From: Streptomyces roseochromogenus subsp. oscitans DS 12.976 | GTDB lineage: Bacteria > Actinomycetota > Actinomycetes > Streptomycetales > Streptomycetaceae | Reading direction: 5' to 3' | Length of the DNA: 64,000 bases | NCBI RefSeq assembly: GCF_000497445.1 | Contig: NZ_CM002285.1 | Coordinates: 290,938-354,937 of the forward strand | Shown: positions 8,015 to 16,439 of the stretch, one piece after another | Layout: each line of letters opens with the position of its first letter | Numbering within the stretch: the stretch's first letter is position 1 | Position numbers and translations under genes: made by a program | Notes under the pieces: generated by a model | Told to the model about the DNA's origin: nothing | The model's database searches: none | The model's input: only the letters and a program-made list of their open reading frames with translations

Positions 8015-9037
8015 GTGACCGTGTTGGAGCGACGTGTTGTTGTGGTGGTGTACGCGGGTGCGATGGCCCTGGACATCACCGGACCGATTGAAGTGTTCGA
8101 TACCGCGAACCGGCTCCTGGGCCCCTCGGGCACCCCTTACCGGACCGACTTCGTCTCCGCCGACGCACCACTGGTGCGCATGAGTTCGGGGGTGGTGATG
8201 GAGGCCGCGCCACTGGAGGCGGGGCGAGGCCCGATCGACACGCTCCTCGTGCCGGGCGGATGGAGTCTCAACGACGCACTCGGGGACCAGTCGCTCGTGT
8301 CCTGGATCAGCCGGGCGGCGGCCCGGTCACGCAGAGTCGCCTCCGTATGCGGCGGATCCTTCCTGCTGGCCGAGGCGGGCCTCCTCGACGGCAGACGCGC
8401 CACCACGCACTGGGCGTACAGCGAGGCGATGGCGTGCCGATATCCGCAGGTGACGGTGGACGCCGAGCCGATCTTCGTCTGGGACGGCCCCTTCGTGACC
8501 GCCGCGGGCGTATCGACCGGCATCGACATGGCGCTGGCTCTGGTGGAGGCCGACCACGGATCGGCGCTCGCTCTGGAGACGGCACGGTTTCTGGTGCTGT
8601 TCCTCAAACGGCACGGAGGACAGTCCCAGTACAGCGCCGTCCTCGACGCCCAGTTGGCCGACCATCCGCCGATCCGGGCAGCACAGGAGTGGATTCTGAA
8701 AAACCTGGACAACCCGCTGCCCGTGGCCGAGATCGCGCGGCAGGCCAACATGAGTCAGCGCAACTTCGCCCGGGTCTTCCGGCGTGAGGTGGGCGTGACA
8801 CCCGGCCAGTACGTCGAGCGGACGCGTATCGCCCGCGCACGCGAGCTGCTGGAAACCACAGACCTGACGATCGGCCAGATAGCAGGCCGCTGCGGATTCG
8901 CAGCCACCGAGACGTTCTTCCGCTCCTTCGGACGAACCCTGGGTCTCACCCCCAAGGAATACCGGCACCGCTTTCAGGTGATCTCGCCGGCCGGCCTCAT
9001 CGACAGGCATCACGAGAGGGAGGGGAGCACCGCATGA
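8015..9037 (+). CDS. GlxA-family transcriptional regulator (DJ-1/PfpI plus AraC HTH)
   Basis: 340 residues. Residues 5-180 form a DJ-1/PfpI-like domain (VVVYAGAMALDITGPIEVFD, VCGGSFLLAEAGLLDGRRAT with the nucleophile-elbow Cys, and HWAYSEAM). Residues 220-320 hold two AraC-type helix-turn-helices (VAEIARQANMSQRNFARVF; IGQIAGRCGFAATETFFRSF). GTG 8015 and GTG 8021 are both possible starts, and neither has a strong ribosome site. The stop overlaps the next ATG by 4 nt (ATGA), so it is translationally coupled to the thiamine-diphosphate enzyme and is its likely pathway-specific activator. About 250 nt upstream hold only promoter-like sequence and a short protein-like scrap (7790-7880). Confidence 0.88.
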   Translation: MTVLERRVVVVVYAGAMALDITGPIEVFDTANRLLGPSGTPYRTDFVSADAPLVRMSSGVVMEAAPLEAGRGPIDTLLVPGGWSLNDALGDQSLVSWISRAAARSRRVASVCGGSFLLAEAGLLDGRRATTHWAYSEAMACRYPQVTVDAEPIFVWDGPFVTAAGVSTGIDMALALVEADHGSALALETARFLVLFLKRHGGQSQYSAVLDAQLADHPPIRAAQEWILKNLDNPLPVAEIARQANMSQRNFARVFRREVGVTPGQYVERTRIARARELLETTDLTIGQIAGRCGFAATETFFRSFGRTLGLTPKEYRHRFQVISPAGLIDRHHEREGSTA

Positions 9038-10785
9038 CCACCACGACTTCGGAATTACGCACGGCGGAAACGGTACGCCTGGTCGACTATCTGGCCGGGG
9101 AACTCGCCAGAGCCGGCGTCACCCATGTGTTCGGCGTCGGCGGCGCGAACATCGAGGACGTGTATGACGCGGTGCACCGCGGCGGCGCCGTCCGCGGCGT
9201 CGTCGCCAAACACGAGTTCTCCGCCGTCACCATGGCCGATGGATACGCCCGAACCACCAGGCGCCTCGGCGTCGTTGCCGCGACCTCGGGCGGTGGGGCG
9301 ATGAATCTCGTACCGGGTCTGGCGGAGGCGTACGCCTCCCGGGTGCCCGTACTGGCCCTGGTGGGCCAGCCTCCGACCGGCCAGGCGGGGCACGGGGCGT
9401 TCCAGGACTCCAGCGGCAAGGCAGGCTCCTTGGACGCACGGGAGGTCTTCGCACCCGTCTCCCGGTTCTGCGCCCGGGTCGATGACGCGGACTCACTCAC
9501 GGAATTGCTGCCCCGGGCAGTCTCGGCGGCACAGGCCGATCCACGCGGGCCGGCCGTGCTGTTGCTGCCCAAGGACGTGCAGCAGGCGCGCATCCAGGTG
9601 CCCGCCCGCGACACGGCCCCGGCACCGGGCGGCCTCGCGACGGCGTCCGCGGCACGGCTCGACACAGCTGCCGTCAGCACCGTGTCGGGCGCCCTTCGCC
9701 GGGCCGGCCGTGTCCTCGTCATCGCCGGTGAGGATGTCGCCGCCGCCGACGCGCGTGAGGATCTGGCCGAACTGGCCCGGTGCCTCGGGGCGTGGGTGGC
9801 GGTCACCCCGGACGCCAAGGACGTCTTCGACAACCGTGATCCCCGGTTCGCGGGTGTGGCCGGGGTGATGGGCCACGCCAACGTCGAGGACTGTCTGCGA
9901 CGGGCCGACCTGTGCCTGCTGGTCGGTACCCGGCTGCCGCTCCTGGCACGCGGCGGCCTCGACCAGGCCCTCGCCGGCACCGAAGTCGTGTCCCTCGGCC
10001 CCGAACCACCGTTCGTGGCAGCCACCGCCCTGGGTGGGAACCTACGGGACGCGCTGCGCGCGGTGACCCTCCGGCTTCCGTCGCACCCACGCCCCTGCCC
10101 GCCGCACGCCGGCCCCCTTCCCGCACCCATGCCGGGTCCGCTCTTCCAGACCCGGGAGCGAACCGTCCCCCACGCCCAGGCGGTCGCCGCGGTGGAGGCG
10201 GCACTTCCCCAGGACGCACACGTCTTCGTGGACGCCGGCAACGCAGGTGCCAGCGCGATCCATCTCCTGCCGGCGCCGCGCCACGGCCGCTTCGTGGTGG
10301 CGGTCGGCATGGGCGGCATGGGCTACACCTTCGGCGCCGGCATCGGCGCCGCGCTCGCCACCGGCCGACGCACCTACGTCCTCGCCGGCGACGGTGCCTT
10401 CTTCATGCACGGGATGGAAGTGCACACCGCCGTGGAGTACGACGCACCCGTGACCTTCGTGGTCTTCAACAACAACGCCCACGGCATGTGCGCGCTGCGG
10501 GAGGAGTTCCTCCAGGGCGGCGTCCGCAGCGACGACCTGTTCGCCCGGAGCGATCTCGCCGCCGGAGTGGCCGCCGCCTTCCCGTCCCTGGAGGCCACGG
10601 GAGCGGCCGACGCGGCACAACTGCGCACGGCACTGCTGCGCGGCAACGCGGGCAGGGGCCCGTCGTTCGTCGCCGTGGCCTGTGACCCACGGGAGATCCC
10701 TCCGTTCCTTCCCTTCCAGTCCTTCACCGAAGCCACGAACAGCAAGGAGGGTTCAGATGAGCGAGGAGTCGTCCACGTTGGCTGA
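9034..10785 (+). CDS. thiamine-diphosphate-dependent enzyme, acetolactate synthase-like
   Basis: 583 residues with the three-domain ThDP decarboxylase/synthase layout. The PYR domain carries VTHVFGVGGANIEDVYDAV and KHEFSAVTMADGYAR with the catalytic Glu (about residue 61). A central domain follows (RRAGRVLVIAGEDVAAAD). The PP domain has the Mg-ThDP motif starting GDGAFFMHGMEV near residue 451 and ending FNNNAHGMC. These enzymes form or break C-C bonds next to a carbonyl. The position in an operon with a KAS III-like enzyme and an SRPBCC protein suggests a natural-product role such as acyloin or alpha-hydroxyketone formation, and not branched amino-acid synthesis. Its end overlaps the next gene by 29 nt. 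Confidence 0.85.
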   Translation: MTTTTSELRTAETVRLVDYLAGELARAGVTHVFGVGGANIEDVYDAVHRGGAVRGVVAKHEFSAVTMADGYARTTRRLGVVAATSGGGAMNLVPGLAEAYASRVPVLALVGQPPTGQAGHGAFQDSSGKAGSLDAREVFAPVSRFCARVDDADSLTELLPRAVSAAQADPRGPAVLLLPKDVQQARIQVPARDTAPAPGGLATASAARLDTAAVSTVSGALRRAGRVLVIAGEDVAAADAREDLAELARCLGAWVAVTPDAKDVFDNRDPRFAGVAGVMGHANVEDCLRRADLCLLVGTRLPLLARGGLDQALAGTEVVSLGPEPPFVAATALGGNLRDALRAVTLRLPSHPRPCPPHAGPLPAPMPGPLFQTRERTVPHAQAVAAVEAALPQDAHVFVDAGNAGASAIHLLPAPRHGRFVVAVGMGGMGYTFGAGIGAALATGRRTYVLAGDGAFFMHGMEVHTAVEYDAPVTFVVFNNNAHGMCALREEFLQGGVRSDDLFARSDLAAGVAAAFPSLEATGAADAAQLRTALLRGNAGRGPSFVAVACDPREIPPFLPFQSFTEATNSKEGSDERGVVHVG

Positions 10786-11410
10786 CATCCCCGGTCTGGT
10801 CCGGATCGAGAACGCCGGCAAGGAGGAGCTGACCGCCCACTGCATGGAGCTCACCCACGCGGTCTACCCCCACCATCAGGTCTACGGGCAGTACTGCACC
10901 ATCCACGAGTACGTCGACTGCCCCGCGGAGCAGGCCTACGACTACCTGCGCCAAGGACACCATCTGGAGGAATGGACCTGCAGCCTGCGGGACTTCGCGC
11001 CCACCGGCACACCGGGGCTGTGGGTCGGTCACGACCGGCTGGAGGACGACACCCGGATCTACTGCAAGGTGCTCGCGAACCCCGAGGCCATGACCGTCGA
11101 CTACCACTGCTCCTGGGACCAGGGCGAGAAGCTGTGGATGATCTACCTGATGCGGGTCGTTCCGGCCCGGCTGGTACTCGACAAGCCCGGTTCGGTGATC
11201 ACCTGGACCAACTGCCGGCACCCCTACTACGACGACAACCCGCATCCCGACCTGGCTCCCCGCCCGGACCGGCCCTGGGTGGGCGACTACTGGGACCTGT
11301 TCTACGCGGGGCACACCGTGGAGATGCACAACCTCAAGGCCATCCTGGAACACCGCCACCGGGGCGGCCTGCCGGGCAGTCCGGCTCCGGCGAGGGCGGT
11401 GGCGCAGTGA
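10757..11410 (+). CDS. SRPBCC-fold protein (polyketide cyclase/START-like)
   Basis: 217 residues from ATG 10757 with AAGGAGG 7 nt upstream; longer in-frame starts lie inside the previous gene. The helix-grip fold is suggested by VYGQYCTIHEYVDCPAEQAYDYL, the conserved start of a START/SRPBCC domain, then EEWTCSLRDFAPTG, long strands, and a C-terminal helix (HTVEMHNLKAILEHR). Such proteins act as aromatases/cyclases or lipid binders; the ligand is unknown. It is coupled to the KAS III-like gene by a 4-nt GTGA overlap. Confidence 0.75.
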   Translation: MSEESSTLADIPGLVRIENAGKEELTAHCMELTHAVYPHHQVYGQYCTIHEYVDCPAEQAYDYLRQGHHLEEWTCSLRDFAPTGTPGLWVGHDRLEDDTRIYCKVLANPEAMTVDYHCSWDQGEKLWMIYLMRVVPARLVLDKPGSVITWTNCRHPYYDDNPHPDLAPRPDRPWVGDYWDLFYAGHTVEMHNLKAILEHRHRGGLPGSPAPARAVAQ

Positions 11411-12489
11411 CCACGGTCAGCCTCACCGACGTCGCGAGCTACCTGCCCGGCGAGCCGGTTCCCGCGGAGTTCTACACGGACTTCCCCGGAGCCGAGGACA
11501 AGCTCCGCAACCACCCCATGTTCAAGGTCCCGCCGTTACGGCACCACGTGGCCAGGGACGAGACCAACGCGGACATGGTCGAGCGCGCCGTACAGCCCCT
11601 GATCGAACGGCACGGCGCAGCGGAGATCCGAGGCGTCGACGTGCTGTTGGTGCACAGCCAGTTGCCGGATCTGCCGTTCGTGGGTGCCGGGACCGAGGTG
11701 GCGCGTCGGCTGGGCCTGAACCCGGAGTGGCTCGTCGACGTGGCCAACGCGGGCTGCGCGTCCTTCGTGTACATGTTGAAGCTGGCCCGGCAGATCCTCA
11801 CGTCCACCGATGCGAAAACCGCGCTGATATGCAACGCACAAAGCGCCGCCGGGCAATGGTTCACCCAGTCCGAGGTACGCAAACTCGCCCAGGCGGCGAT
11901 CCCGGGCGACGGGTGCGGTGTGGGGTACGTGACGACGTCGACGCAGTCGCCAGTCCTCGACGTGGAGACCCGGCACATCGGCGAGTACGCCGGCGACATG
12001 ACCGTGGCGGTCGACGACGGTCGCAAGTACTGGGAGCCGGGCGAGTCCCAGCTGCGGATCGGGTTCACCGACGCCAGTGTCGCCAAGGTCCTGGCGCGCG
12101 GGAACCGCCTCGTCCCCGAGGTGATCACGGACCTGTGCCGGCGGCTCGGCGTGGCGAGCACCGACATCGACGTCCTCATCACCAACCAGCCCAACCGCAC
12201 CTTCCTGCGGAACTGGCGGGAGGCGCTGCAACTGCCGGCCGAACGGCACCTGAACACCTTCGACGCATACGGGAATCTGTTCGGGGCGGCGATCCCGATC
12301 ACCTTGGACCGCGCGATCAGCTCCGGGCAGGTGGAGGACGGCGACCTGATGGTGCTCGGGGGATTCGCCCACGCAGGTGACTTCGCGGGTGCCGTCGCCG
12401 TTCGCTGGCACGGCGGCGCTCGGCCACCGCACCCGCGTAGTGGTGCTGTGCAATCCGCACGACCTCACCGGAAGCCTCGTCACCGTTGA
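11407..12489 (+). CDS. KAS III (FabH-like) condensing enzyme with altered active site and foreign tail
   Basis: 360 codons starting at GTG 11407, which overlaps the preceding TGA. The thiolase fold shows the nucleophile in VANAGCASF (Cys117) and AYGNLFGAAIP (Asn290). Where FabH has the His of HQAN, this protein has TNQPN, so Asn260 replaces the catalytic His. KAS III enzymes without this His cannot decarboxylate malonyl groups normally and may instead transfer acyl groups or use other substrates. The family fold ends near residue 334 (AVAVRW). The last 25 residues (GGARPPHPRSGAV onward) look like out-of-frame translation of a hisC fragment, so the native 3' end was probably lost. Confidence 0.82.
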   Translation: MTTVSLTDVASYLPGEPVPAEFYTDFPGAEDKLRNHPMFKVPPLRHHVARDETNADMVERAVQPLIERHGAAEIRGVDVLLVHSQLPDLPFVGAGTEVARRLGLNPEWLVDVANAGCASFVYMLKLARQILTSTDAKTALICNAQSAAGQWFTQSEVRKLAQAAIPGDGCGVGYVTTSTQSPVLDVETRHIGEYAGDMTVAVDDGRKYWEPGESQLRIGFTDASVAKVLARGNRLVPEVITDLCRRLGVASTDIDVLITNQPNRTFLRNWREALQLPAERHLNTFDAYGNLFGAAIPITLDRAISSGQVEDGDLMVLGGFAHAGDFAGAVAVRWHGGARPPHPRSGAVQSARPHRKPRHR

Positions 12490-12571
12490 CGCACTGTCGG
12501 CGTTCCTGCGTCAAGTCCCCCGACACGTCACCATGCTCCTCGACGAAGCGTACGCGGAGTTCGCCCGCGTG
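12410..12571 (+). pseudogene. internal fragment of a HisC-like aminotransferase
   Basis: A plus frame offset from the KAS III gene reads TRVVVLCNPHDLTGSLVT, then ALSAFLRQVPRHVTMLLDEAYAEF. This is the CNPNNPTG and LDEAYxEF core of histidinol-phosphate aminotransferases and related PLP enzymes. The N-terminal third, the PLP lysine and the C-terminus are absent. The fragment is fused within the 3' end of the KAS III frame, marking a deletion or recombination joint near 12410. Confidence 0.7.
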
Positions 12572-12736
12572 AGGGCGCCGCAGCCCTCACCGACGCCGGA
12601 TGTCCAGGTGCGCCACCACCCCGGCGAGGGATTCCGGCGCGGCCTAGGTGCCAGAGGTGCGGCGGCCGCCTCCGCGGCCGGAGGTGCGGTCGCCGGCCCC
12701 GTCAGCTCCGCCCGTGGCACCGCCGGCCGCCGCCCG

Positions 12737-14374
12737 TCAGCGGGATCCGCGGGCTGCCTTGCCGGAGGCGGTGCCGGTCGCCGCACCAGCCGCGTACGGG
12801 CGGTCGGAACTGCGGCCGCCCGCTGCCGCCGCACCGCCCGTGACTCCGCCGGATCGCGCCCGACGGGCAGAACCGCGCCCGCCGGCTGCGGAGGTGCCAC
12901 CGGACGCTGTCGCCCCGGCCGCGGCCCGGCGGTCGGAGCCCCGGCTCCCCGTCCTGGTGGTGGCACCTGTCGCCGCTTTGGCTTCGCCGCCGTTTCGGCG
13001 TCGGCGGCCGGATCGCCTGCCGGGCTGGGTGCCGGTCTTCCGGTCCGGACGGGACGCCGTCGACGTCGCGGGCTGGGCGACCTCGATGGTGACGGCCACG
13101 CCGGAAGGCTCGCGGGCGCCGGTGATGGTGGCCAGCGCGGGGTCGCTCGACGTGACGCGGGTCGTCCGGGGGCGGATGCCGGCGTCCGACATGAGCCGGG
13201 TGACGTCCCGTTTCTGCTCGGGCAGGACCAACGTGACCACGCTGCCGGAGCCGCCGGCGCGGGCCGTGCGGCCGCCCCGGTGGAGGTAGTCCTTGTGATC
13301 GTTGGGGGGATCGACGTTCACTACGAGGTCGAGGTCGTCGATGTGTATGCCCCGGGCTGCGACGTTCGTCGCCACCAGGGCGGTGACCTTGCCGTTCTTG
13401 AACTGTTCCAGGGTGCGGTTCCGCTGCGGCTGGGAGCGGCCTCCGTGCAGTGCCGCCGCGCGGACCCCGACGGCCAGGAGCCGCTTGGCGAGCCGGTCAG
13501 CGGACCTCTTGGTGTCGAGGAAGAGGATGACCCGGCCGTCACGGGCCGCGATGCGCGTGGTGACGGCCTTCTTGTCGGTCTCGTCCTGGATGTGGAGCAC
13601 GTGATGCTCCATGGTGGTCACCGCTCCCGCGGACGGGTCCACGGAGTGCACCACGGGGTCGGTCAGGAACCGCTGCACGAGGCGGTCGATGTTGTGGTCC
13701 AGGGTGGCCGAGAAGAGCATGCGCTGTCCGTCGGGCCGTACCTGCTGGATCAGCTTGGTGATCTGCGGAAGGAAGCCCATGTCGGTCATCTGGTCGGCTT
13801 CGTCCAGCACCGTGATGCGTACCTGGTCGAGCACGCAGTCTCCGCGTTCCACGAGGTCGTTGAGCCTGCCGGGACTCGCCACGACCACCTCGGCACCGCG
13901 CCGGAGCACTGCGGCCTGCTTGGTGATGGACAGCCCGCCGACCACGGTTGCCAGCCGGAGGTTCACCGCCGTCGCGTAGGGGGTCAGCGCATCCGTCACC
14001 TGCTGGGCGAGTTCCCGGGTGGGCACCAGCACGAGGCCGAGGGGTGCCTTGGGCTGCGCACGCAGTCCGGCCGTGCGAGCCAGGAGCGCCAGCCCGAACG
14101 CGAGGGTCTTGCCGGAGCCGGTGCGTCCCCGTCCCAGCAGGTCGCGGCCGGCGAGCGAGTTGGGCAGGGTGGCGGCCTGGATGGGGAAGGGGGTGGTCAC
14201 GCCCTGCGTGGCGAGGGTCTTCAGCAACCCCGCGGGCATGTCCAGAGCGGCGAAGTCCTCGATGGCGGGAAGTGCGGGTGTCGCGCTTTCCGGCAGCCGG
14301 AATTCCCTCGGCGACGACGCGGACGGCGGGGACGACGAGGCGCGCCGGTTCGGCTTCTGGGACCTGCGGGACAT
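12737..14374 (-). CDS. DEAD-box ATP-dependent RNA helicase
   Basis: 545 residues from ATG 14374 after an AGGAAGG site. Motifs appear in order: a Q-motif-like TPFPIQAATLPNSLAG, Walker A GRGRTGSGKT, PTRELAQQV, ASPGRL, the DEAD box in VLDEADQMTDMGF, and SAT in MLFSATLD. The second RecA domain has LFLDTKRSADRLAKRL, ATNVAARGIHIDDL and HRGGRTARAG. From about residue 400 a low-complexity Arg/Gly/Ala tail follows, a typical RNA-binding extension, although its composition drifts near the end and a frameshift there is possible. It lies downstream of the cold-shock gene on the same strand, fitting a role in unwinding RNA in the cold. Confidence 0.92.
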   Translation of the reverse strand: MSRRSQKPNRRASSSPPSASSPREFRLPESATPALPAIEDFAALDMPAGLLKTLATQGVTTPFPIQAATLPNSLAGRDLLGRGRTGSGKTLAFGLALLARTAGLRAQPKAPLGLVLVPTRELAQQVTDALTPYATAVNLRLATVVGGLSITKQAAVLRRGAEVVVASPGRLNDLVERGDCVLDQVRITVLDEADQMTDMGFLPQITKLIQQVRPDGQRMLFSATLDHNIDRLVQRFLTDPVVHSVDPSAGAVTTMEHHVLHIQDETDKKAVTTRIAARDGRVILFLDTKRSADRLAKRLLAVGVRAAALHGGRSQPQRNRTLEQFKNGKVTALVATNVAARGIHIDDLDLVVNVDPPNDHKDYLHRGGRTARAGGSGSVVTLVLPEQKRDVTRLMSDAGIRPRTTRVTSSDPALATITGAREPSGVAVTIEVAQPATSTASRPDRKTGTQPGRRSGRRRRNGGEAKAATGATTRTGSRGSDRRAAAGATASGGTSAAGGRGSARRARSGGVTGGAAAAGGRSSDRPYAAGAATGTASGKAARGSR

Positions 14375-14406
14375 GCGGTTATCTGCCTTCCTGGAAACAG
14401 CACAAA

Positions 14407-14439
14407 CCGGGGTCCGCACCGTGACGGTGCGGACCCCGG
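14407..14439 (-). terminator. 15-bp perfect hairpin between csp and the helicase gene
   Basis: CCGGGGTCCGCACCG (14407-14421) and its exact complement (14425-14439) flank TGA. The hairpin begins 23 nt after the csp stop. It probably ends or attenuates csp transcription; some read-through would supply the helicase. Confidence 0.75.
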
Positions 14440-14461
14440 TGAGGGGATACGCGTCCGGGGA

Positions 14462-14665
14462 TCAGGCGGGGACGATGTTCTCCGCCTGCGGGCCCTTCTG
14501 GCCCTGCGTGACGTCGAAGGAGACCCGCTGGCCCTCCTGGAGCTCACGGAAGCCCTGGGTCGCGATGTTCGAGTAGTGGGCGAAGACGTCGGGACCGCCG
14601 CCGTCCTGCTGGATGAAGCCGAAACCCTTTTCGGCGTTGAACCACTTCACGGTTCCCTGTGCCAT
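14462..14665 (-). CDS. cold-shock domain protein (CspA family)
   Basis: 67 residues, the standard bacterial Csp length. The start is fixed by AAGGAGA 8 nt before ATG 14665. It has the RNA-binding motifs [18 protein letters not shown] (RNP1) and DVFAHYSNI (RNP2), followed by [11 protein letters not shown] and ending [10 protein letters not shown]. It binds single-stranded RNA/DNA and melts RNA structures in the cytoplasm. The 5' leader contains a stable stem at 14720-14753, and a strong hairpin follows the gene, so regulation at RNA level is likely. Confidence 0.95.
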   Translation of the reverse strand: MAQGTVKWFNAEKGFGFIQQDGGGPDVFAHYSNIATQGFRELQEGQRVSFDVTQGQKGPQAENIVPA

Positions 14666-14719
14666 GACATTCTCCTTCTGTAGGCAGAGGCCCCATCCGG
14701 AGACGCCGGAAACAAATAA

Positions 14720-14753
14720 TGCGCCTGAAGGAGAAACATTCCCGTCAGGCGCA
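14720..14753 (-). promoter_or_regulatory. stem-loop in the cold-shock gene leader
   Basis: TGCGCCTGA (14720-14728) pairs perfectly with TCAGGCGCA (14745-14753) around a 16-nt loop. It lies 55 nt upstream of the start codon, inside an AT-richer stretch, and is a candidate for the leader structure that stabilises or gates csp mRNA. Confidence 0.45.
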
Positions 14754-14977
14754 CATAGGTTCATGGGTACCAAAACTGCAACACCGAAACTTTAGCACAG
14801 CTCGGCGGCCCGTGATGGATCAACGAGGTGGTCACCGGGGTTCCTCAGAGCCTTTCGGTGATCCCGCTCGTCGTGTCTCCCGCTCTCGGATCGTGCAGGG
14901 GGTTCCTCACAGTCATCGGCGCCGCTTCGGCTCCGCCGGCGCGATGAGCCTCGCCCGTCCTGGGTACCGTGTTGAGC

Positions 14978-15442
14978 ATGCCCACTTCCGCGGAGCTGCG
15001 TCGGATGCGCCGGATTCACCGCTGGATGGGGATCATCCTGCCGGGCGTGGTCCGGCGCATGGTCAACGGCCGTGCGCCTCAGCCTGGTTGGCTGCCTCGC
15101 CGCCAGCTGACCGTGGTGTCGGTTGATGTCGACCTCGACGCGGGTATCGGCGCGGTCTGGCTGGTGTGGCGTCCCAGGACCGCGAAAGCCGAGACACACA
15201 CCGCGCTCATGGAGCTCTGCGGTGAGGAGTGGCAGTACACGGGCGGTGGCAGCAGTTCAGAGGGGCGCCTGCCTGCGGGAAGATCGGCGGTGGGCCGGCT
15301 CGGACAAATCGGCATGATCGAGCTCGGCGGAGGCGCCGGCGCTCTGAGCCGTGCCTACCGCCTGCGGCATCCGCATCCGGACTCCACCGGGACAGACTCC
15401 TGGATCGGAGCCGCGGACTGTCAACACGAGAACATCCCGTGA
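14978..15442 (+). CDS. hypothetical protein
   Basis: 154 residues from ATG 14978, the likeliest start since no ribosome site is visible and the mRNA may be leaderless (TACCGT lies 13 nt upstream). The protein is soluble: a basic N-terminus (LRRMRRIHRWMGIILPGVVRRM), a beta-rich centre (LTVVSVDVDLDAGIGAVWLVWRP) and a Gly-rich middle. I do not recognise a family. Codon use fits the neighbours, which supports a real gene. About 200 nt separate it from the next gene with nothing recognisable. Confidence 0.55.
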   Translation: MPTSAELRRMRRIHRWMGIILPGVVRRMVNGRAPQPGWLPRRQLTVVSVDVDLDAGIGAVWLVWRPRTAKAETHTALMELCGEEWQYTGGGSSSEGRLPAGRSAVGRLGQIGMIELGGGAGALSRAYRLRHPHPDSTGTDSWIGAADCQHENIP

Positions 15443-15645
15443 TCGCGGTTCGTACACGCCTTCGCGCCAGAACCCCGTACGCCACACCGCGCGTCTTGCG
15501 GCGCCGACCCCGCCCGACTCGTCGGAGTCGCGCGTGCCTGATGCGCGCGGGTCGTGGGCAGGCCGGCCGGCGATGGGAGTCCGGCTCGCGCTTGGGCACC
15601 GGATAACAGGTTTCGCGTCTCCCGGCGCCCTGCCAGGATGCGTGG

Positions 15646-16239
15646 ATGATCTCTTTCTCGCCCGTGCCCCCGGTCGTTCCCGCAGGCCGGATGGCCGAGC
15701 ACCCGCAGCCGGTGCTGGGCCTGCCCGGCGGTCTGGAGCTGCGGCCTTGGCGCGTCGATGACGCAGATGTCCTTGTGGCCGCCGGCCAGGACCCGGCCAT
15801 CCGGAAGTGGAACCGACTGGTCGTGGAGTCACGCGAGCACGCACGCCAGAGGATCGAGCGCATGCACCAGCGCTGGCAGGCCGAGCAGGCCGCGAGATGG
15901 GCCATTGCCCGGGCGGACGGCAGCGAAGCCCTGGGCCTGATCGGCTGGGGGGACATCGACCTGGACGACGGCAACGCCGAGATCGTCTACTGGATCCTGC
16001 CCGCCGCACGAGGCGGCGGTGTCGTCGTCGAGGCGACCAAGCGCCTCAGCCGGTGGGCCGTCCAGGACCTGGGCCTGCACCGCCTCCGCCTGTGCCACTC
16101 GACCGCGAACCCGGCGTCCTGCCGCGTGGCGGAGAAGGCCGGCTACTCCTTCGAGGGCACCCAGCGCAGCGCGCTGCTGCACGAGGACGGATGGCATGAC
16201 GAGCACCTGCATGCCCTGGTGCGGGGAGACGTCATCTGA
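15646..16239 (+). CDS. GNAT N-acetyltransferase, RimJ/RimL type
   Basis: 197 residues from ATG 15646; ATG 15691 is an alternative start. LELRPWRVDDADVLVAAGQD opens the domain, EALGLIGWGDIDLDDGNAEIVYWI gives the central strands, and RGGGVVVEATKRLSRWAVQ is the acetyl-CoA pyrophosphate loop (usually RGxGxA/G, here RGGGVV). LHRLRLCHSTANPASCRVAEKAGYSFEG is the family C-terminal signature. It would acetylate an N-terminus, an amino sugar or an antibiotic; the target is unknown. It is convergent with the membrane-complex operon. Confidence 0.85.
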   Translation: MISFSPVPPVVPAGRMAEHPQPVLGLPGGLELRPWRVDDADVLVAAGQDPAIRKWNRLVVESREHARQRIERMHQRWQAEQAARWAIARADGSEALGLIGWGDIDLDDGNAEIVYWILPAARGGGVVVEATKRLSRWAVQDLGLHRLRLCHSTANPASCRVAEKAGYSFEGTQRSALLHEDGWHDEHLHALVRGDVI

Positions 16240-16439
16240 GGCCGCCAGCTTGACGGGTGACCGCCTAGGCATCGGTTGGCTTGTTCGCCTCGGTCGGCTT
16301 CTCCCAGGGCCTGCGCAGGCCGGCGGCGACGGTTCGGGCGGGGCGGAGTCGCCCGGAGGCCGTCACGGTCGTCGATCGTGGAACCGGAGCTGAACCCAGC
16401 GCCCTGCCCACCGGAGAGCTGCGTGGCTTGACAACCGCG

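Noticed and set aside
12572..14683. Continuation of a 768-codon plus-strand ORF through the helicase
   Set aside because: Only the part before 12571 (the hisC-like scrap) is meaningful; the rest is antisense to DEAD-box motifs.
16240..16439. GGCCTGCGCAGGCC palindrome near 16307 as terminator between convergent genes
   Set aside because: No loop of useful size and no T-run; support is too weak to list.
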